Source of the DNA: Crocinitomicaceae bacterium
GTDB lineage: Bacteria > Bacteroidota > Bacteroidia > Flavobacteriales_D > Crocinitomicaceae
Reading direction: 5' to 3'
Assembly (NCBI GenBank): GCA_020635955.1
Contig: JACJYW010000006.1
Coordinates: 107,001-171,000 of the forward strand
DNA: 64,000 nt
The position numbers and the translations under genes were made by a program. The notes beneath the pieces were generated by a model. It made no database searches and was not told the origin of the DNA. It was given only the letters and a program-made list of their open reading frames with translations. Position 1 is the stretch's first letter, and every line of letters begins with the position of its first letter. This document shows, one piece after another, positions 45,309 through 55,100 of this stretch.

Positions 45309-46489
45309 AAAAACACATAAAATATTTATTGTTCCTTCCATTAGTGATGGTAATGATTGCGTGCGGAGGTTCAGAGGAGGAAGAAGTTGGAAATCCGAAT
45401 GGTATTAAGATCTCCGGTTCGTTGGAAGGAGAGAATGCCAATGGAACTAAAGTGTCATTATGGGTTTTTGAAACGGATGAAGACAGAATTGTGGATTCGG
45501 CTGTAGTTAAGGATAGCAAGTTCACACTTTGGACAGACACGAAGGAATTAAGAGAATATGCTATTCAATTTGAAGGTTCAGGAGATCTTATCTATTTATT
45601 TCCAGATGAAACTGCGGGTAACATTGAAGTTTCGGGTAAATATCCGGGATTAAGCAATGATTATGAAGTAATTGGAGATCAAAATTCAATTGATTACCGA
45701 AATTATTGGATGTTCATTCGTCCTATCTATGATCTGCGAGAAGCGTATTTCATGTCTTATCAGGGCGCTAATCAGGCTGATACATCCATGGTAAATGGGC
45801 TAAAGAAAAGTATTGATAGTCTTTTTAATGAGGGAAGAAATTACGCAATAAAATACATTGATGAAAAGCCCGGATCACCAATTTCATGGATCATGTTGCA
45901 AGAGTTCTATCCAATTCTTGGATTGGAATATTTTGATTCATTGGACCTGGATTATTTCCGCAAGGTATCCAAAGAAATGCAAGCTAAGTACCCATATTCA
46001 GATTATTACAACTATGTAGATCAAAGTATAGAAGGTACACTGGCTCAACTAGAAGCATTGAAAGGTAATGGTGGAGGTGATCTAGCTCCTGAATTGGAAT
46101 ATCCAAATCCTGATGGAAAAATGGTTTCTCTATCTTCATTAAGAGGTCAGGTAGTGTTGATCGACTTCTGGGCATCATGGTGTGGTCCATGCAGAATGGA
46201 GAATCCAAACGTAGTTAAAACCTATAATGCATATAAGGATAAAGGCTTTACTATTTACTCAGTTTCATTGGATACTGAGAAAGATAAATGGATTCAGGCC
46301 ATTGAAGCTGACAACCTTATGTGGCCAAATCACGTCTCTGATCTAAAGGGATGGCAGTCAGAAGCTGCTGCGAAATATGGAGTTAACTCAATTCCAGCAA
46401 CTTTCTTAATTGATAAAGAAGGTAAAATTATTGACCAAAATCTTCGTGGAGTTCGATTGGAACAGAAATTGCAGGAGATCTTGGGTTAA
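45305..46489 (+). CDS. TlpA-like thioredoxin lipoprotein with DUF4369 domain (CGPC)
   Basis: The 394-residue protein has lipobox MIAC (Cys near 20), an N-terminal DUF4369 beta domain (about 35-130, ISGSLEGENANGTKVSLWVFE), a helical linker and a C-terminal TlpA/ResA thioredoxin domain with DFWASWCGPCRMENPN and cis-Pro in NSIPATFLIDKEGKI. It should be a periplasm-facing thiol-disulfide oxidoreductase. The neighbour downstream is a paralogue with CSPC. The start overlaps the gatB stop (ATGA). Confidence 0.9.
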   Translation: MKKHIKYLLFLPLVMVMIACGGSEEEEVGNPNGIKISGSLEGENANGTKVSLWVFETDEDRIVDSAVVKDSKFTLWTDTKELREYAIQFEGSGDLIYLFPDETAGNIEVSGKYPGLSNDYEVIGDQNSIDYRNYWMFIRPIYDLREAYFMSYQGANQADTSMVNGLKKSIDSLFNEGRNYAIKYIDEKPGSPISWIMLQEFYPILGLEYFDSLDLDYFRKVSKEMQAKYPYSDYYNYVDQSIEGTLAQLEALKGNGGGDLAPELEYPNPDGKMVSLSSLRGQVVLIDFWASWCGPCRMENPNVVKTYNAYKDKGFTIYSVSLDTEKDKWIQAIEADNLMWPNHVSDLKGWQSEAAAKYGVNSIPATFLIDKEGKIIDQNLRGVRLEQKLQEILG

Positions 46490-46497
46490 AAAGAAGC

Positions 46498-47646
46498 ATG
46501 CAAAAATTACTACTCATATCATTAGTGTTTTTTGGTTCTATCGGAGCCCTGGCACAACAAAACAATTCTCAAACATTTCCACAACCTTCAGTCGGTTCTG
46601 CGTTCATATCAGGACAGATAGTTGGAGCGCCAAATCAATTATTGGCTTTTGGGAATCAAAACAAAGGTGGTGTGCGTACGCCATTGATGACAACTAAAAC
46701 GGATAGCACAGGTAAATTTTCCTTTACTTATACTTTACCCTTCAAAGATTACTATTACCTCAAATTTCAAAATGGTCAGATATTGAATATGATCCTGCAC
46801 GGAGGAGATTCAATTAAGATCTATACTGATATTAGAAATCCCATGGAACTTTCAAATTTTGTGGGTTCAGAGGAATCTAAAGTAATGAACCAGTTTTTAG
46901 TTTCGTTCATGGCATTTAAAAAAGTGGAGGATTCATTGAAAGCTGTAGTGGGTAGAGATCCATCCAAACAAAATGAGGTCAACACATACTTCAATCCCAT
47001 AGCACAAGATTTTTATACTTCAAGGAATACTTTCATTAATAAGTATGCTGGATCTCCTGCTATAGTTGTCACTTTGAACGCTATTAATCAGGATCTGGAA
47101 TGGGATCTTTATCAGTCAGTGGTTGGATTATTGCAAAAATCCTTTAATGAATCTCCAACTATACAAAACATTGTAATGTATGTGGATAATACCAATAAGG
47201 AGAAAGAAGCCAAAAAATTCCTTGAACCAGGGAACGAAGCAAAGGAAATTGCAATGGCAAATCCTGAAGGAGATACATTAAGATTATCTAGTTTGAGAGG
47301 TAATGTAGTTCTAATAGACTTCTGGGCCTCATGGTGTAGTCCATGCAGAAGAGAAAATCCCAATGTTGTAAAGTTGTACAACCATTACAAAGATGAAGGA
47401 TTTACAGTATTCTCTGTTTCACTGGATAGCGATATGAACCGTTGGAAAGCAGCTATAGAACAAGATGGTTTGATCTGGCCAAATCACGTAAGTGATCTAC
47501 AAAAATGGTCGAATGCAGCAGCCAGAGATTATTTGGTGAAAAGTATTCCCTTTACGGTCCTAATTGACAAAGAAGGTAAGGTGATCGGCACAAATCTCAG
47601 AGGTGTTGATCTTGAAAATCAATTGAAGGTTATTTTTGGCCATTAG
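46498..47646 (+). CDS. TlpA-like thioredoxin with DUF4369-like domain (CSPC)
   Basis: The 382-residue protein is a paralogue of the previous gene, with shared segments (VLIDFWASWC, ENPNVVK, WPNHVSDL, LIDKEGKVIG.NLRGV). It has a Sec signal peptide (cleavage near ALAQQ) but no lipobox, so it is probably soluble in the periplasm. The active site is CSPC rather than CGPC, and cis-Pro is SIPFT. The change between the two Cys usually shifts redox potential, suggesting that the two enzymes have different roles. Confidence 0.9.
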   Translation: MQKLLLISLVFFGSIGALAQQNNSQTFPQPSVGSAFISGQIVGAPNQLLAFGNQNKGGVRTPLMTTKTDSTGKFSFTYTLPFKDYYYLKFQNGQILNMILHGGDSIKIYTDIRNPMELSNFVGSEESKVMNQFLVSFMAFKKVEDSLKAVVGRDPSKQNEVNTYFNPIAQDFYTSRNTFINKYAGSPAIVVTLNAINQDLEWDLYQSVVGLLQKSFNESPTIQNIVMYVDNTNKEKEAKKFLEPGNEAKEIAMANPEGDTLRLSSLRGNVVLIDFWASWCSPCRRENPNVVKLYNHYKDEGFTVFSVSLDSDMNRWKAAIEQDGLIWPNHVSDLQKWSNAAARDYLVKSIPFTVLIDKEGKVIGTNLRGVDLENQLKVIFGH

Positions 47647-47709
47647 TCAACTTAAAACTAATTCGATTAATTTACGTTGATATAGAGGTATCTTCAGATT
47701 TCTGAATTA

Positions 47710-48453
47710 ATGGCAAACAAAAAGATCTACTTTGCATCCGATTTCCATTTAGGAGCACCAAACTATGAGGCTAGTCTCGAAAGAGAGAAGAAGATCGTAC
47801 GTTGGTTGGATACCATAAAGGATGATGCTGAAGAGATCTATCTCATGGGAGATGTTTTCGATTTCTGGTTTGAATATAAGAGAGCCATTCCTAAAGGTTT
47901 TGTGAGATTGCAAGGTAAAATTGCTGAGATAACAGATGCAGGAGTTCCCGTACACTGGTTTATTGGAAATCACGACATGTGGATCTTTGATTATATTCCT
48001 CAGGAACTTGGGGTGACCATTCATAGAACTGAAATAGAAAGAGAGTGGGGAGGTAAGCAATTCATGATTGGTCATGGAGATGGCTTAGGTCCAGGAGATC
48101 GTGGATATAAATTCATTAAAGCTGTATTTAGAAATAAGATCTGTCAATGGATGTTTGCCAGATTGCATCCAAATTTTGGTATTGGTTTAGCCAATTTCTC
48201 TAGTCGAAAAAGTAGGGCAGCCACTGCAGTTAAAGATGATACCTTTTATGGTGAAAAAGAAATGCTGATCCAATTCTGTAAAACTGAGGTCCAGAATAAA
48301 CATAGGGATTACTTTATTTTTGGTCACCGTCATTATCCAATGGAAATCGAACTGGAGAACAATTCAAAATACATTAATCTTGGAGATTGGATCAATCATT
48401 ACACCTATGCGGTTTTTGATGGTGAACAGTTGAAACTAGAAAAATTCGAATAG
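47710..48453 (+). CDS. lpxH: UDP-2,3-diacylglucosamine diphosphatase LpxH
   Basis: The 247-residue calcineurin-fold enzyme has SDFHLGAP, MGDVFDFWFEYK, FIGNHDMW, IGHGDGLGPGDRGY and FGHRHYPME, with all metal ligands. It hydrolyses UDP-diacylglucosamine to lipid X in lipid A synthesis. It lies 63 bases after the second TlpA gene. Confidence 0.92.
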   Translation: MANKKIYFASDFHLGAPNYEASLEREKKIVRWLDTIKDDAEEIYLMGDVFDFWFEYKRAIPKGFVRLQGKIAEITDAGVPVHWFIGNHDMWIFDYIPQELGVTIHRTEIEREWGGKQFMIGHGDGLGPGDRGYKFIKAVFRNKICQWMFARLHPNFGIGLANFSSRKSRAATAVKDDTFYGEKEMLIQFCKTEVQNKHRDYFIFGHRHYPMEIELENNSKYINLGDWINHYTYAVFDGEQLKLEKFE

Positions 48454-48462
48454 CTTTCTAAA

Positions 48463-48888
48463 GTGGGATTTTTGGTTAAATACAGACCTCTGTTAATCTC
48501 CCTGTCCAGGTTTATGATGTCATCTGCCATTGCAACGGCAATTGATATTTTGCTCTTTACGCTTGTATTTACTCAATTTCTACCAGTACTCGAATCAGAA
48601 CTAATTTCTGGATTCATAGGAATGGTGATCAATTTTATTCTGCAAAAAAAATATGTTTTCGATCTGCAACGAAATCAAATCGTAGCATTTATGCTGTCTA
48701 TTGCCCTTTCTTTTTTGGCTTTGTTTTTAGGGGGCTTACTCATAGACTTTTTGGTAGGATTCGAATTGCTGGCAGCTTATCTCATTATCCCTAAATTAAT
48801 GGTGATGGCAGCCAAATTCTTCTTTAATTATTTTACTAAAAGATGGATATTTGAGAAAAAGGGAATTAACGGAAAGCCAATCAATTAA
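48463..48888 (+). CDS. GtrA-family membrane protein
   Basis: The 141-residue protein has four membrane helices and the GtrA pattern (RFMMSSAIATAIDILLF, ISGFIGMVINFILQKKYVF, KFFFNYFTKRWIFEKK). GtrA proteins are thought to flip undecaprenyl-linked sugars for surface glycosylation. The start is a GTG at 48463, nine bases after lpxH. It is convergent with, and overlaps by eight bases, an ArnT-like glycosyltransferase, which suggests a shared pathway. Confidence 0.85.
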   Translation: MGFLVKYRPLLISLSRFMMSSAIATAIDILLFTLVFTQFLPVLESELISGFIGMVINFILQKKYVFDLQRNQIVAFMLSIALSFLALFLGGLLIDFLVGFELLAAYLIIPKLMVMAAKFFFNYFTKRWIFEKKGINGKPIN

Positions 48889-50542
48889 CCATTTTAAACA
48901 ATACCAGGGTTTCCGAATTAGTATTGGCCTGAAACTCATAAAGCTCTTCCTTTTGTCCTTCATACATCCACAAATCACGCTTATACATTAAATAGGTAGC
49001 CTCTGAGTTGGGTGTGTCAAGATATTTCATCACCTTCCCTGTTAAATGTGCATAATAGTAAGGTATTTGAAATGGAATATCAATCGGTGTATAGAATACA
49101 TCTTTATAGATCTCTTTACCAGCCAATGTGATGTTTGGTTCAATTTTTTGTTTATCTCCGGTATAGTAAATTGGTTGCTCATCTGATGCAATGATCATTT
49201 GATTAACAATAGATCTATAATTCAGGTCTTTATTCAGGTCAGACATATGAGGAATGACTATTATATTATATCCAAGCCTTCCTATTGACATAGCCAATAC
49301 TAGTATCCAAAAAAAGGATGATTGATAGAAAGATTTGATCGCCTTGTAGCCTAAAAGGAGTAGTAACAGACCAAGGATAAAGCTGAATGTTATAGATAGA
49401 GGATCTTTGATTCCCAAAATAAAGGTCAATGCCATTGATCCCGTCCCTGAAGTGAAGATTCCGAACGAGAAAATATATTTTGGAATATTCAACCATTTTA
49501 TCTTCTCTGTGTCAACGAGTGAATAGCCAGCAACTGTAATTAATATCATAAAAGGAAAGAACATGTAGATATACCTTATCCTTAGATCAGGTGCTGTCCA
49601 ATAAATAATAATGTTAGCGAGTATGAAAATAATGGAGAATTGAATCAATTTATTCTGCCAAATTTGTTGACGTACATTTTTGATAATTAAAGGCAATGCC
49701 AGTAATGACCAGGGAAAGAGCTTTTCGATTACAGTTAACGGAAATATAAAGACCTGTAGTATGAGTTTCAAAAAGGTACTTTCGTTACCAGTCCGTTGTG
49801 AAGCTTCTTTGAATTGCTGGGATAAAAAAGCTGGAAGATCTGCTTGCAATGAATAAACGTACAAATAGCCACCTACAATTATTGATAAAATTATAATACC
49901 TGTCAGATGCTGAATAGAGAATAACTTTTTGAATTCCTTGTTCGCAATAAAGTAGAATAGGAGGGTAAGTGCCTGAAAAGCCAGTGAGGGCATACCTTTA
50001 GTCAAAACTCCGATTGCACAGAGTAGATAAGAAACTATGAATAAGGTAAAAAAGCTATTACGTTGCTTGAAATAGAAAATGCTGTATACCTGTAAACAGA
50101 CGATCAAAGAATAGAAGAGATCAATCTCACCGGCATTGACAGATCCAAAATATAATAGGTCAGAAGTTGTTAGATATATGAATGGCAAAAGCAATCGAAA
50201 TTCACTGGCTAAATAATTCGCAGATATTTTCCATAAAAAGAAAGCCGTTAAAATCAGTGATACTATACCTGGAAGTCGGACAGCCAATTCGCCATTTCCA
50301 AAGATGGAAAATGAGCCAGCAAGTATCCAATTGTATAAAGGAGGTTTATTATAATAAGGTTCGCCAAAAATATTTGGAATTAAATAATCAGCTGATTCCA
50401 TCATCTCAATGGCAACAATTGCCCTTCTTGGTTCTTCATTTCGAAGCTCAAGTAAATGGTTGAAACAAAAAAGATCAATTAAGATCAAAATAGCTGAAGC
50501 CCATATATACCAGGGTTTTTTATGAGATTTTGAAAAAATCAT
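48881..50542 (-). CDS. ArnT-like (PMT-family) lipid-linked glycosyltransferase
   Basis: From the ATG at 50542 the protein has 553 residues, about 11 membrane helices, and the PMT_2 N-terminal loop LRNEEPRRAIVAIEMMES.DYLIPN and PYYNKPPLYNW. In ArnT the Glu/Asp in this loop is catalytic. The C-terminal soluble part (about 430-553) is shorter than in protein O-mannosyltransferases. It probably moves a sugar from a polyprenyl carrier to lipid A or another surface acceptor. A TTG extension to 50560 is not needed. Confidence 0.85.
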   Translation of the reverse strand: MIFSKSHKKPWYIWASAILILIDLFCFNHLLELRNEEPRRAIVAIEMMESADYLIPNIFGEPYYNKPPLYNWILAGSFSIFGNGELAVRLPGIVSLILTAFFLWKISANYLASEFRLLLPFIYLTTSDLLYFGSVNAGEIDLFYSLIVCLQVYSIFYFKQRNSFFTLFIVSYLLCAIGVLTKGMPSLAFQALTLLFYFIANKEFKKLFSIQHLTGIIILSIIVGGYLYVYSLQADLPAFLSQQFKEASQRTGNESTFLKLILQVFIFPLTVIEKLFPWSLLALPLIIKNVRQQIWQNKLIQFSIIFILANIIIYWTAPDLRIRYIYMFFPFMILITVAGYSLVDTEKIKWLNIPKYIFSFGIFTSGTGSMALTFILGIKDPLSITFSFILGLLLLLLGYKAIKSFYQSSFFWILVLAMSIGRLGYNIIVIPHMSDLNKDLNYRSIVNQMIIASDEQPIYYTGDKQKIEPNITLAGKEIYKDVFYTPIDIPFQIPYYYAHLTGKVMKYLDTPNSEATYLMYKRDLWMYEGQKEELYEFQANTNSETLVLFKMVN

Positions 50543-50637
50543 TTCACTAAAATAAAACAAATTGAAACCTTTTATTTCACTTCTCGTTTATAAGATTGTA
50601 AACGGATCAATTATGACGATTACAGGTTAAGGGTTAA

Positions 50638-50668
50638 GGGAGCGAACATGTTTGCTCCCTTTTTTTTT
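50638..50668 (+). terminator. Hairpin with T run upstream of the cold-shock gene
   Basis: A nine-pair stem (GGGAGCGAA at 50638-50646 with TTTGCTCCC at 50651-50659, one G-T pair) with loop CATG is followed by nine T (50660-50668). No plus-strand gene ends upstream here: the neighbour (ArnT-like) reads the other way, starting at 50542. It could end a small RNA or act as an attenuator in the csp leader. Confidence 0.75.
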
Positions 50669-50717
50669 GAAATTCCATTAATTTCACTACATTGCGTAAA
50701 ATTTTTTTTAAATAATA

Positions 50718-50909
50718 ATGAATACAGGTAAAGTAAAGTTTTTCAATGAAAGCAAAGGATTTGGCTTCATCATTGATAACGAGACAAAAAAAGAGCATTT
50801 CGTTCACATTTCAGGTTTGGTTGATCAAATTCAAGAGAATGATGAAGTAACCTATGAATTGCAAGAAGGAAAAAAAGGTTTAAACGCAGTTAACGTTAAA
50901 GTTGTATAA
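50718..50909 (+). CDS. Cold-shock protein (CspA family)
   Basis: The 63-residue protein has RNP1 KGFGFI and RNP2 HFVHIS, the two nucleic-acid-binding motifs of the cold-shock domain. It acts as an RNA chaperone. It is monocistronic, flanked by an upstream hairpin and a downstream terminator. Confidence 0.95.
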   Translation: MNTGKVKFFNESKGFGFIIDNETKKEHFVHISGLVDQIQENDEVTYELQEGKKGLNAVNVKVV

Positions 50910-50932
50910 TATTACATCAATATAATCTTTGG

Positions 50933-50965
50933 CCCTGATAGTTTTTCTATCGGGGTTTTTTTTTT
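50933..50965 (+). terminator. Intrinsic terminator of the cold-shock gene
   Basis: Arms CCCTGATAG and CTATCGGGG (nine pairs, one T-G) around a TTTTT loop, then ten T. It lies 24 bases after the csp stop. Confidence 0.9.
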
Positions 50966-50968
50966 GCT

Positions 50969-51259
50969 ATGATAGAACGTAAATGCACAAAGTGTGGAAC
51001 ATGGAATAAAGATGAAGATCATTGTACCTCTTGTGGTGCAGCATTATCTCCTAAAGCAATTGATCAGGAGAAAGAGATCAAACGAAAAGAAGAAGAAGCG
51101 AATAAGCAACCCTCTAAATTTGATCTTTTTTTGGAGAAAAGTAAGAATTCAAAATTCTGGATTGTTCGAGTAGGTTATTATATAATGTATTCTGTTACTC
51201 TTATTGTTGGTGCCTTCGGAGCATTTGTTGCCTGGATGGTAGCCATGGCAAATGCATAA
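50969..51259 (+). CDS. Small zinc-ribbon membrane protein
   Basis: The 96-residue protein begins with a four-cysteine zinc ribbon (C6TKC9 and C19TSC22), a charged helical linker (about 30-55) and one or two membrane helices (about 65-95). The start comes only four bases after the csp terminator's T run. The next gene begins at the base after this stop, so they are coupled. No known function; the ribbon presumably faces the cytoplasm. Confidence 0.7.
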   Translation: MIERKCTKCGTWNKDEDHCTSCGAALSPKAIDQEKEIKRKEEEANKQPSKFDLFLEKSKNSKFWIVRVGYYIMYSVTLIVGAFGAFVAWMVAMANA

Positions 51260-51664
51260 ATGAAGTTGATCCGGCATCCATATTTTTTTATCGCATTAGC
51301 TCTTTATGTATTGATCCGTCTGGGTCGAATGAATCAGATGTTTACAGGTTGGTTAAATGATCATGCAACTGATTTGCTTTGCATGCCTATTGTGCTTTCA
51401 ATTCTGCTTCTTGTAACACAAGTTCTAAAGAAAGATAAAAATTTGACGCTACCATGGTATGCTGTTGCATTAACCGTGGTTTATTGGTCTATTTATTTTG
51501 AATGGTATTTACCAAAACAAAGTGGTATTTATACTTCAGATCAAATGGATGTCTACATGTATATTATTGGAGGGATAGCTTACTTTTTTTGGCAAAAAAG
51601 CGTTTTCAAGAGGCAGATGCCATTGCGTCCTGAACATCTTCCATTGGATAAAGCGAGTAACTGA
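51260..51664 (+). CDS. Unknown four-helix membrane protein
   Basis: The 134-residue protein has four predicted membrane helices separated by short loops and a soluble end (KRQMPLRPEHLPLDKASN). It starts immediately after the stop of the zinc-ribbon gene. I do not recognise a family. Its last 59 bases overlap the 3' end of the SiaC-family gene on the minus strand. Confidence 0.65.
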   Translation: MKLIRHPYFFIALALYVLIRLGRMNQMFTGWLNDHATDLLCMPIVLSILLLVTQVLKKDKNLTLPWYAVALTVVYWSIYFEWYLPKQSGIYTSDQMDVYMYIIGGIAYFFWQKSVFKRQMPLRPEHLPLDKASN

Positions 51665-52016
51665 TATTCGGCGCATAGGTTTTTATCCGATCTATCAAAA
51701 TTTCCATGCTTTCATCTGCCTGATCAAAATACCAGAAACATTTTACTTTAGACTTATCCCATTGCACTAGTCGGTCAAGGCAATAAAACAATTTAAAGAT
51801 CATACTTTCACTGCTTGAATTAAGATATCTAAACGATACTGTTATAACAGTTTCAGGCTTGGGTTCCCTATAATAATCACTGAACCATTCTATGATCTGA
51901 AAGTAAAATTCAGCTGCATCTATTGGCATTGAAACGCCACTAAAAACCATCTCACCGTTTTGGTTGAGATTGATGTAGGGAGTTTTATCTGATCCATTGA
52001 GAATTAGATTTTCCAT
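51606..52016 (-). CDS. SiaC-family (DUF1987) regulatory phosphoprotein
   Basis: The 136-residue protein matches DUF1987: SDKTPYINLNQNGEMVFSGVSMPIDAAEFYFQIIEWF, RYLNSSSESMIFKLF and a Trp-rich WYFDQADESM segment. In Pseudomonas SiaC is phosphorylated at a Thr/Ser in the strand-turn area by SiaB and dephosphorylated by the SpoIIE-type phosphatase SiaA to control a diguanylate cyclase. Here the SSS turn is the likely phospho-site region (inference). No kinase or cyclase is adjacent. A TACTTTTG element lies at 52048-52055. Confidence 0.78.
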   Translation of the reverse strand: MENLILNGSDKTPYINLNQNGEMVFSGVSMPIDAAEFYFQIIEWFSDYYREPKPETVITVSFRYLNSSSESMIFKLFYCLDRLVQWDKSKVKCFWYFDQADESMEILIDRIKTYAPNISYSLYPMEDVQDAMASAS

Positions 52017-52047
52017 AGGGTCAAGATTTGAGGTTCATCTCAATGTA

Positions 52048-52055
52048 CAAAAGTA
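52048..52055 (-). promoter_or_regulatory. Candidate -7 element for the SiaC-family gene
   Basis: The minus strand reads TACTTTTG, 31 bases before the ATG at 52016. Confidence 0.42.
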
Positions 52056-52145
52056 TTGTTAGAATTACTAGAGTTTGTATCTTTATTAGATGGGCATTTT
52101 CGACGGATAGCACGAATTTTGCTAATAAAAATCTAAAAGATTTAG

Positions 52146-55100
52146 ATGAACACGCTTAAAATGAGGTTGTTATTAGTTTTTCCTTTGTTCTTCTTCGGTT
52201 TCCACGGTTTAGGGCAAGGTAAAGATGTGGAGGTAGTAATAGCCACGGGTCTAGAAATGTCGCAGGCTTCAGCATTTGCGCCAAATAATAGATATGTAGC
52301 TCAGGCCCTGTATAATGCAGTTTCAATTTGGGATGTAAAAACAGGCAGGATGCTTCGAAATGTGACCTACAGTGATAACATTACTCAGGTTACAGATTCT
52401 ATTTGGTTTTCTGAAGATTCAAAAAAATTGATTGTTGGTATTGCCGTATCAAATGATACTTATGAAGTAGATGTTGAAACGGGCAAGTCTGAATTCAAGA
52501 AAGGCGCCCCCTATGATTTTACTAATTACGTATATAACCAGTCCATTCGCACCTCTTCTACGCTTTATCTCTATAGTGGTTCAAAAAAAGATCTTGTTTA
52601 TAAAGCACCAGGCGGTAATGCTGAACTGGTTTATAAGGTCATTAAAAATGCATACAGTAATAGCAATGTTGTTGCTAATAGTTTCGAATTCCACATTAAA
52701 GTTGGAGGTAAACTATCTCCCCCACTAGACACAACTTTTCACGCAGCATTCACTTTCAGTCCTGATGGGCAATATGTATTTGCTGAATCTGCAATCTATG
52801 ATCTGTTGAATGCGAGAAGAGTAGCTGACCTTAAGATCGTACCATTTTCAGGGAGTTCGGTCATGTTTTTTCCTGAAACAAGGATTCCAGTAACGGCAGC
52901 TTTCGAAAACCTGAGAATTTGGGATTTTCCTGATGTTGAGGATGTAGAGGTTTCGGATCTTGTAAAATTTAAACCGAGTGAAAACGGTAAGATTGTGATT
53001 TGTGAGAAGTACAATTGGAATGGAGGACACAAAGAATATATAGCCTTAGATCTGGAGAAAAAGAAACAAATCGGAAAATCAACCACGACAGAAGCTACCG
53101 GATATCTTTTAGACGCCTCTTCAGACGGAACCAAATATACCTATCTGGAAATGGTGAAAGATGATCCTTCAAAAATGGAGATCAGGTATAATATTAGAGT
53201 GTGTGATGTGGCTACAGGTAAAGTATTGCACAACATCCCGAATTCAACCAAAGCCTATTTTACTTCAAAGGAAAATATAATGCTAATTGATTCCTTTGGT
53301 GTTTCCAATAAATTCTATGACCTGAAATCAGGAAAAATATTACCATTTGATATTGCTCCCAATATGGCAAGTCGATCTGCATACCAGGTATCTTCTAATC
53401 ATAAATATTTACTTGGGACAGAATATCTGGCTTACGAAACAAATGAAAATAAGTCAAAAGTGTATATCTGGGATCTGGCTACAGGAGCATCAGTTTTTGA
53501 AACAGAAGTTTATGGGCTGAATATTAGTGCTTTTAATATAAGTAAAGATGAATCCAAAGTATCCTTTGCATCTTCTAATGGGCACGTGATCTATATCTAT
53601 GATTTCAAGACGAAGAATAAGTTATTGAAGTTAGCTGGTCATACGGCAATTGTACAGGATACTTATTTTTCTGACGACGGTACCAGATTGATCTCCAGCG
53701 CACTAGATGGAACGCGAAGGGTTTGGAATATAGAAGAAGGTCATGAGATGGTTAGCCTTGTAAATACAGGTGCAAAGGACTACGCAATTATAACTCCAAA
53801 GCAATATTATTATGCTACAAAAGGAGCTAAAAAATTGATCCACTTTGTTAAAGGTTTAGAGATCTATCCATTTGCCCAATTTGATCTAAAATACAATCGT
53901 CCTGATATTATTTTGCAGAATATGGAAGCAAGTAATCAGGATCTCATCAGGCCGTTTTATTATGCTTATCAAAAAAGATTGGCACGATTAGGCTTTACTG
54001 AAGAAATGCTGGATGGTGCTTTCCACATGCCAACTGCGTCAATAGATAATCAATCGGGAATACCAATATCTACGAACAATGGTGAGCTAGTATTAAATGT
54101 TTCTGCCAATGATGAATTATATAATTTAGATCGTGTGATCGTGAGGATTAATGAGGTGCCAGTTTATGGTAAAAAGGGTATTTCATTAACAGATAAGTCG
54201 AGTAAATCCTACGAGGATGAGATCAAGGTTCAACTTTCTAGAGGTAGGAATTTGGTAGAGGTTAGTGTCATGAATGAAAAAGGAGTGGAGTCAATAGCAT
54301 CTAATGTGATGGTTTATTATGAATCAGATATTGAAACAAAGCCTAATCTTTATCTCTACACAATAGGAGTTTCAGAATATGTACAATCTGATTACAATTT
54401 GACCTATGCTGCTAAAGATGCTTCTGATCTGGCGAAATTATTCAAAGGAGGGTCTAAATCCTTCAATTCAGTTATAGTTCATCAATTTACCAATGAAGAG
54501 GTAAATCTGGAAACCATAAAATCCATTAAGAAGGAACTTAAAAGCACTAAGGTGGATGATGCCATTTGTATATTCTTTGCCGGACACGGTATTCTTGATA
54601 TCAATTTAGATTACTACTTGGCTTCTCACGATATTGATTTCAAAGATCCTTCAAAACGCGGAATTCCTTATGATGTATTTGAAGATCTACTCGATAATGT
54701 ACCAGCAAGAAAGAAATTGGTCATGATTGATGCCTGCCATTCTGGTGAAATAGATAAAGAAGAGGTGGCTTTGGTGGAAAATGAGAACAAAGACAATCAG
54801 GAAGAGAATATTACATTCAGATCGGTAAACTCTTCTACAGTTAAGCAAATAGGGTTGAACAATAGCTTTGAGCTAATGAAGGAACTATTCAATGATATTA
54901 GAAAATCTTCTGGTGCCGTGATAATCTCTTCGGCTGGTGGTATGGAATATGCCATGGAGGGTGGCCAATGGAATAATGGTGTGTTTACCTATAGTTTTCT
55001 ACATGGGATATTAGATCAAAGTGCAGATCTAAATGAAGATGGTGTTATTATGCTGAGTGAAATGAACAAGTTTGTTCGAGAAGAGGTGGTGAGATTAACC

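Noticed and set aside
46410..46697. 95-codon plus-strand frame bridging the two TlpA genes
   Set aside because: It lies out of frame across two clear genes and has no recognisable product.
47749..48075. 108-codon minus-strand frame inside lpxH
   Set aside because: It is antisense to the catalytic motifs of lpxH and has no features of its own.
52796..53134. 112-codon minus-strand frame inside the WD40-caspase gene
   Set aside because: It is a shadow of a long, well-supported gene, with low-complexity composition.
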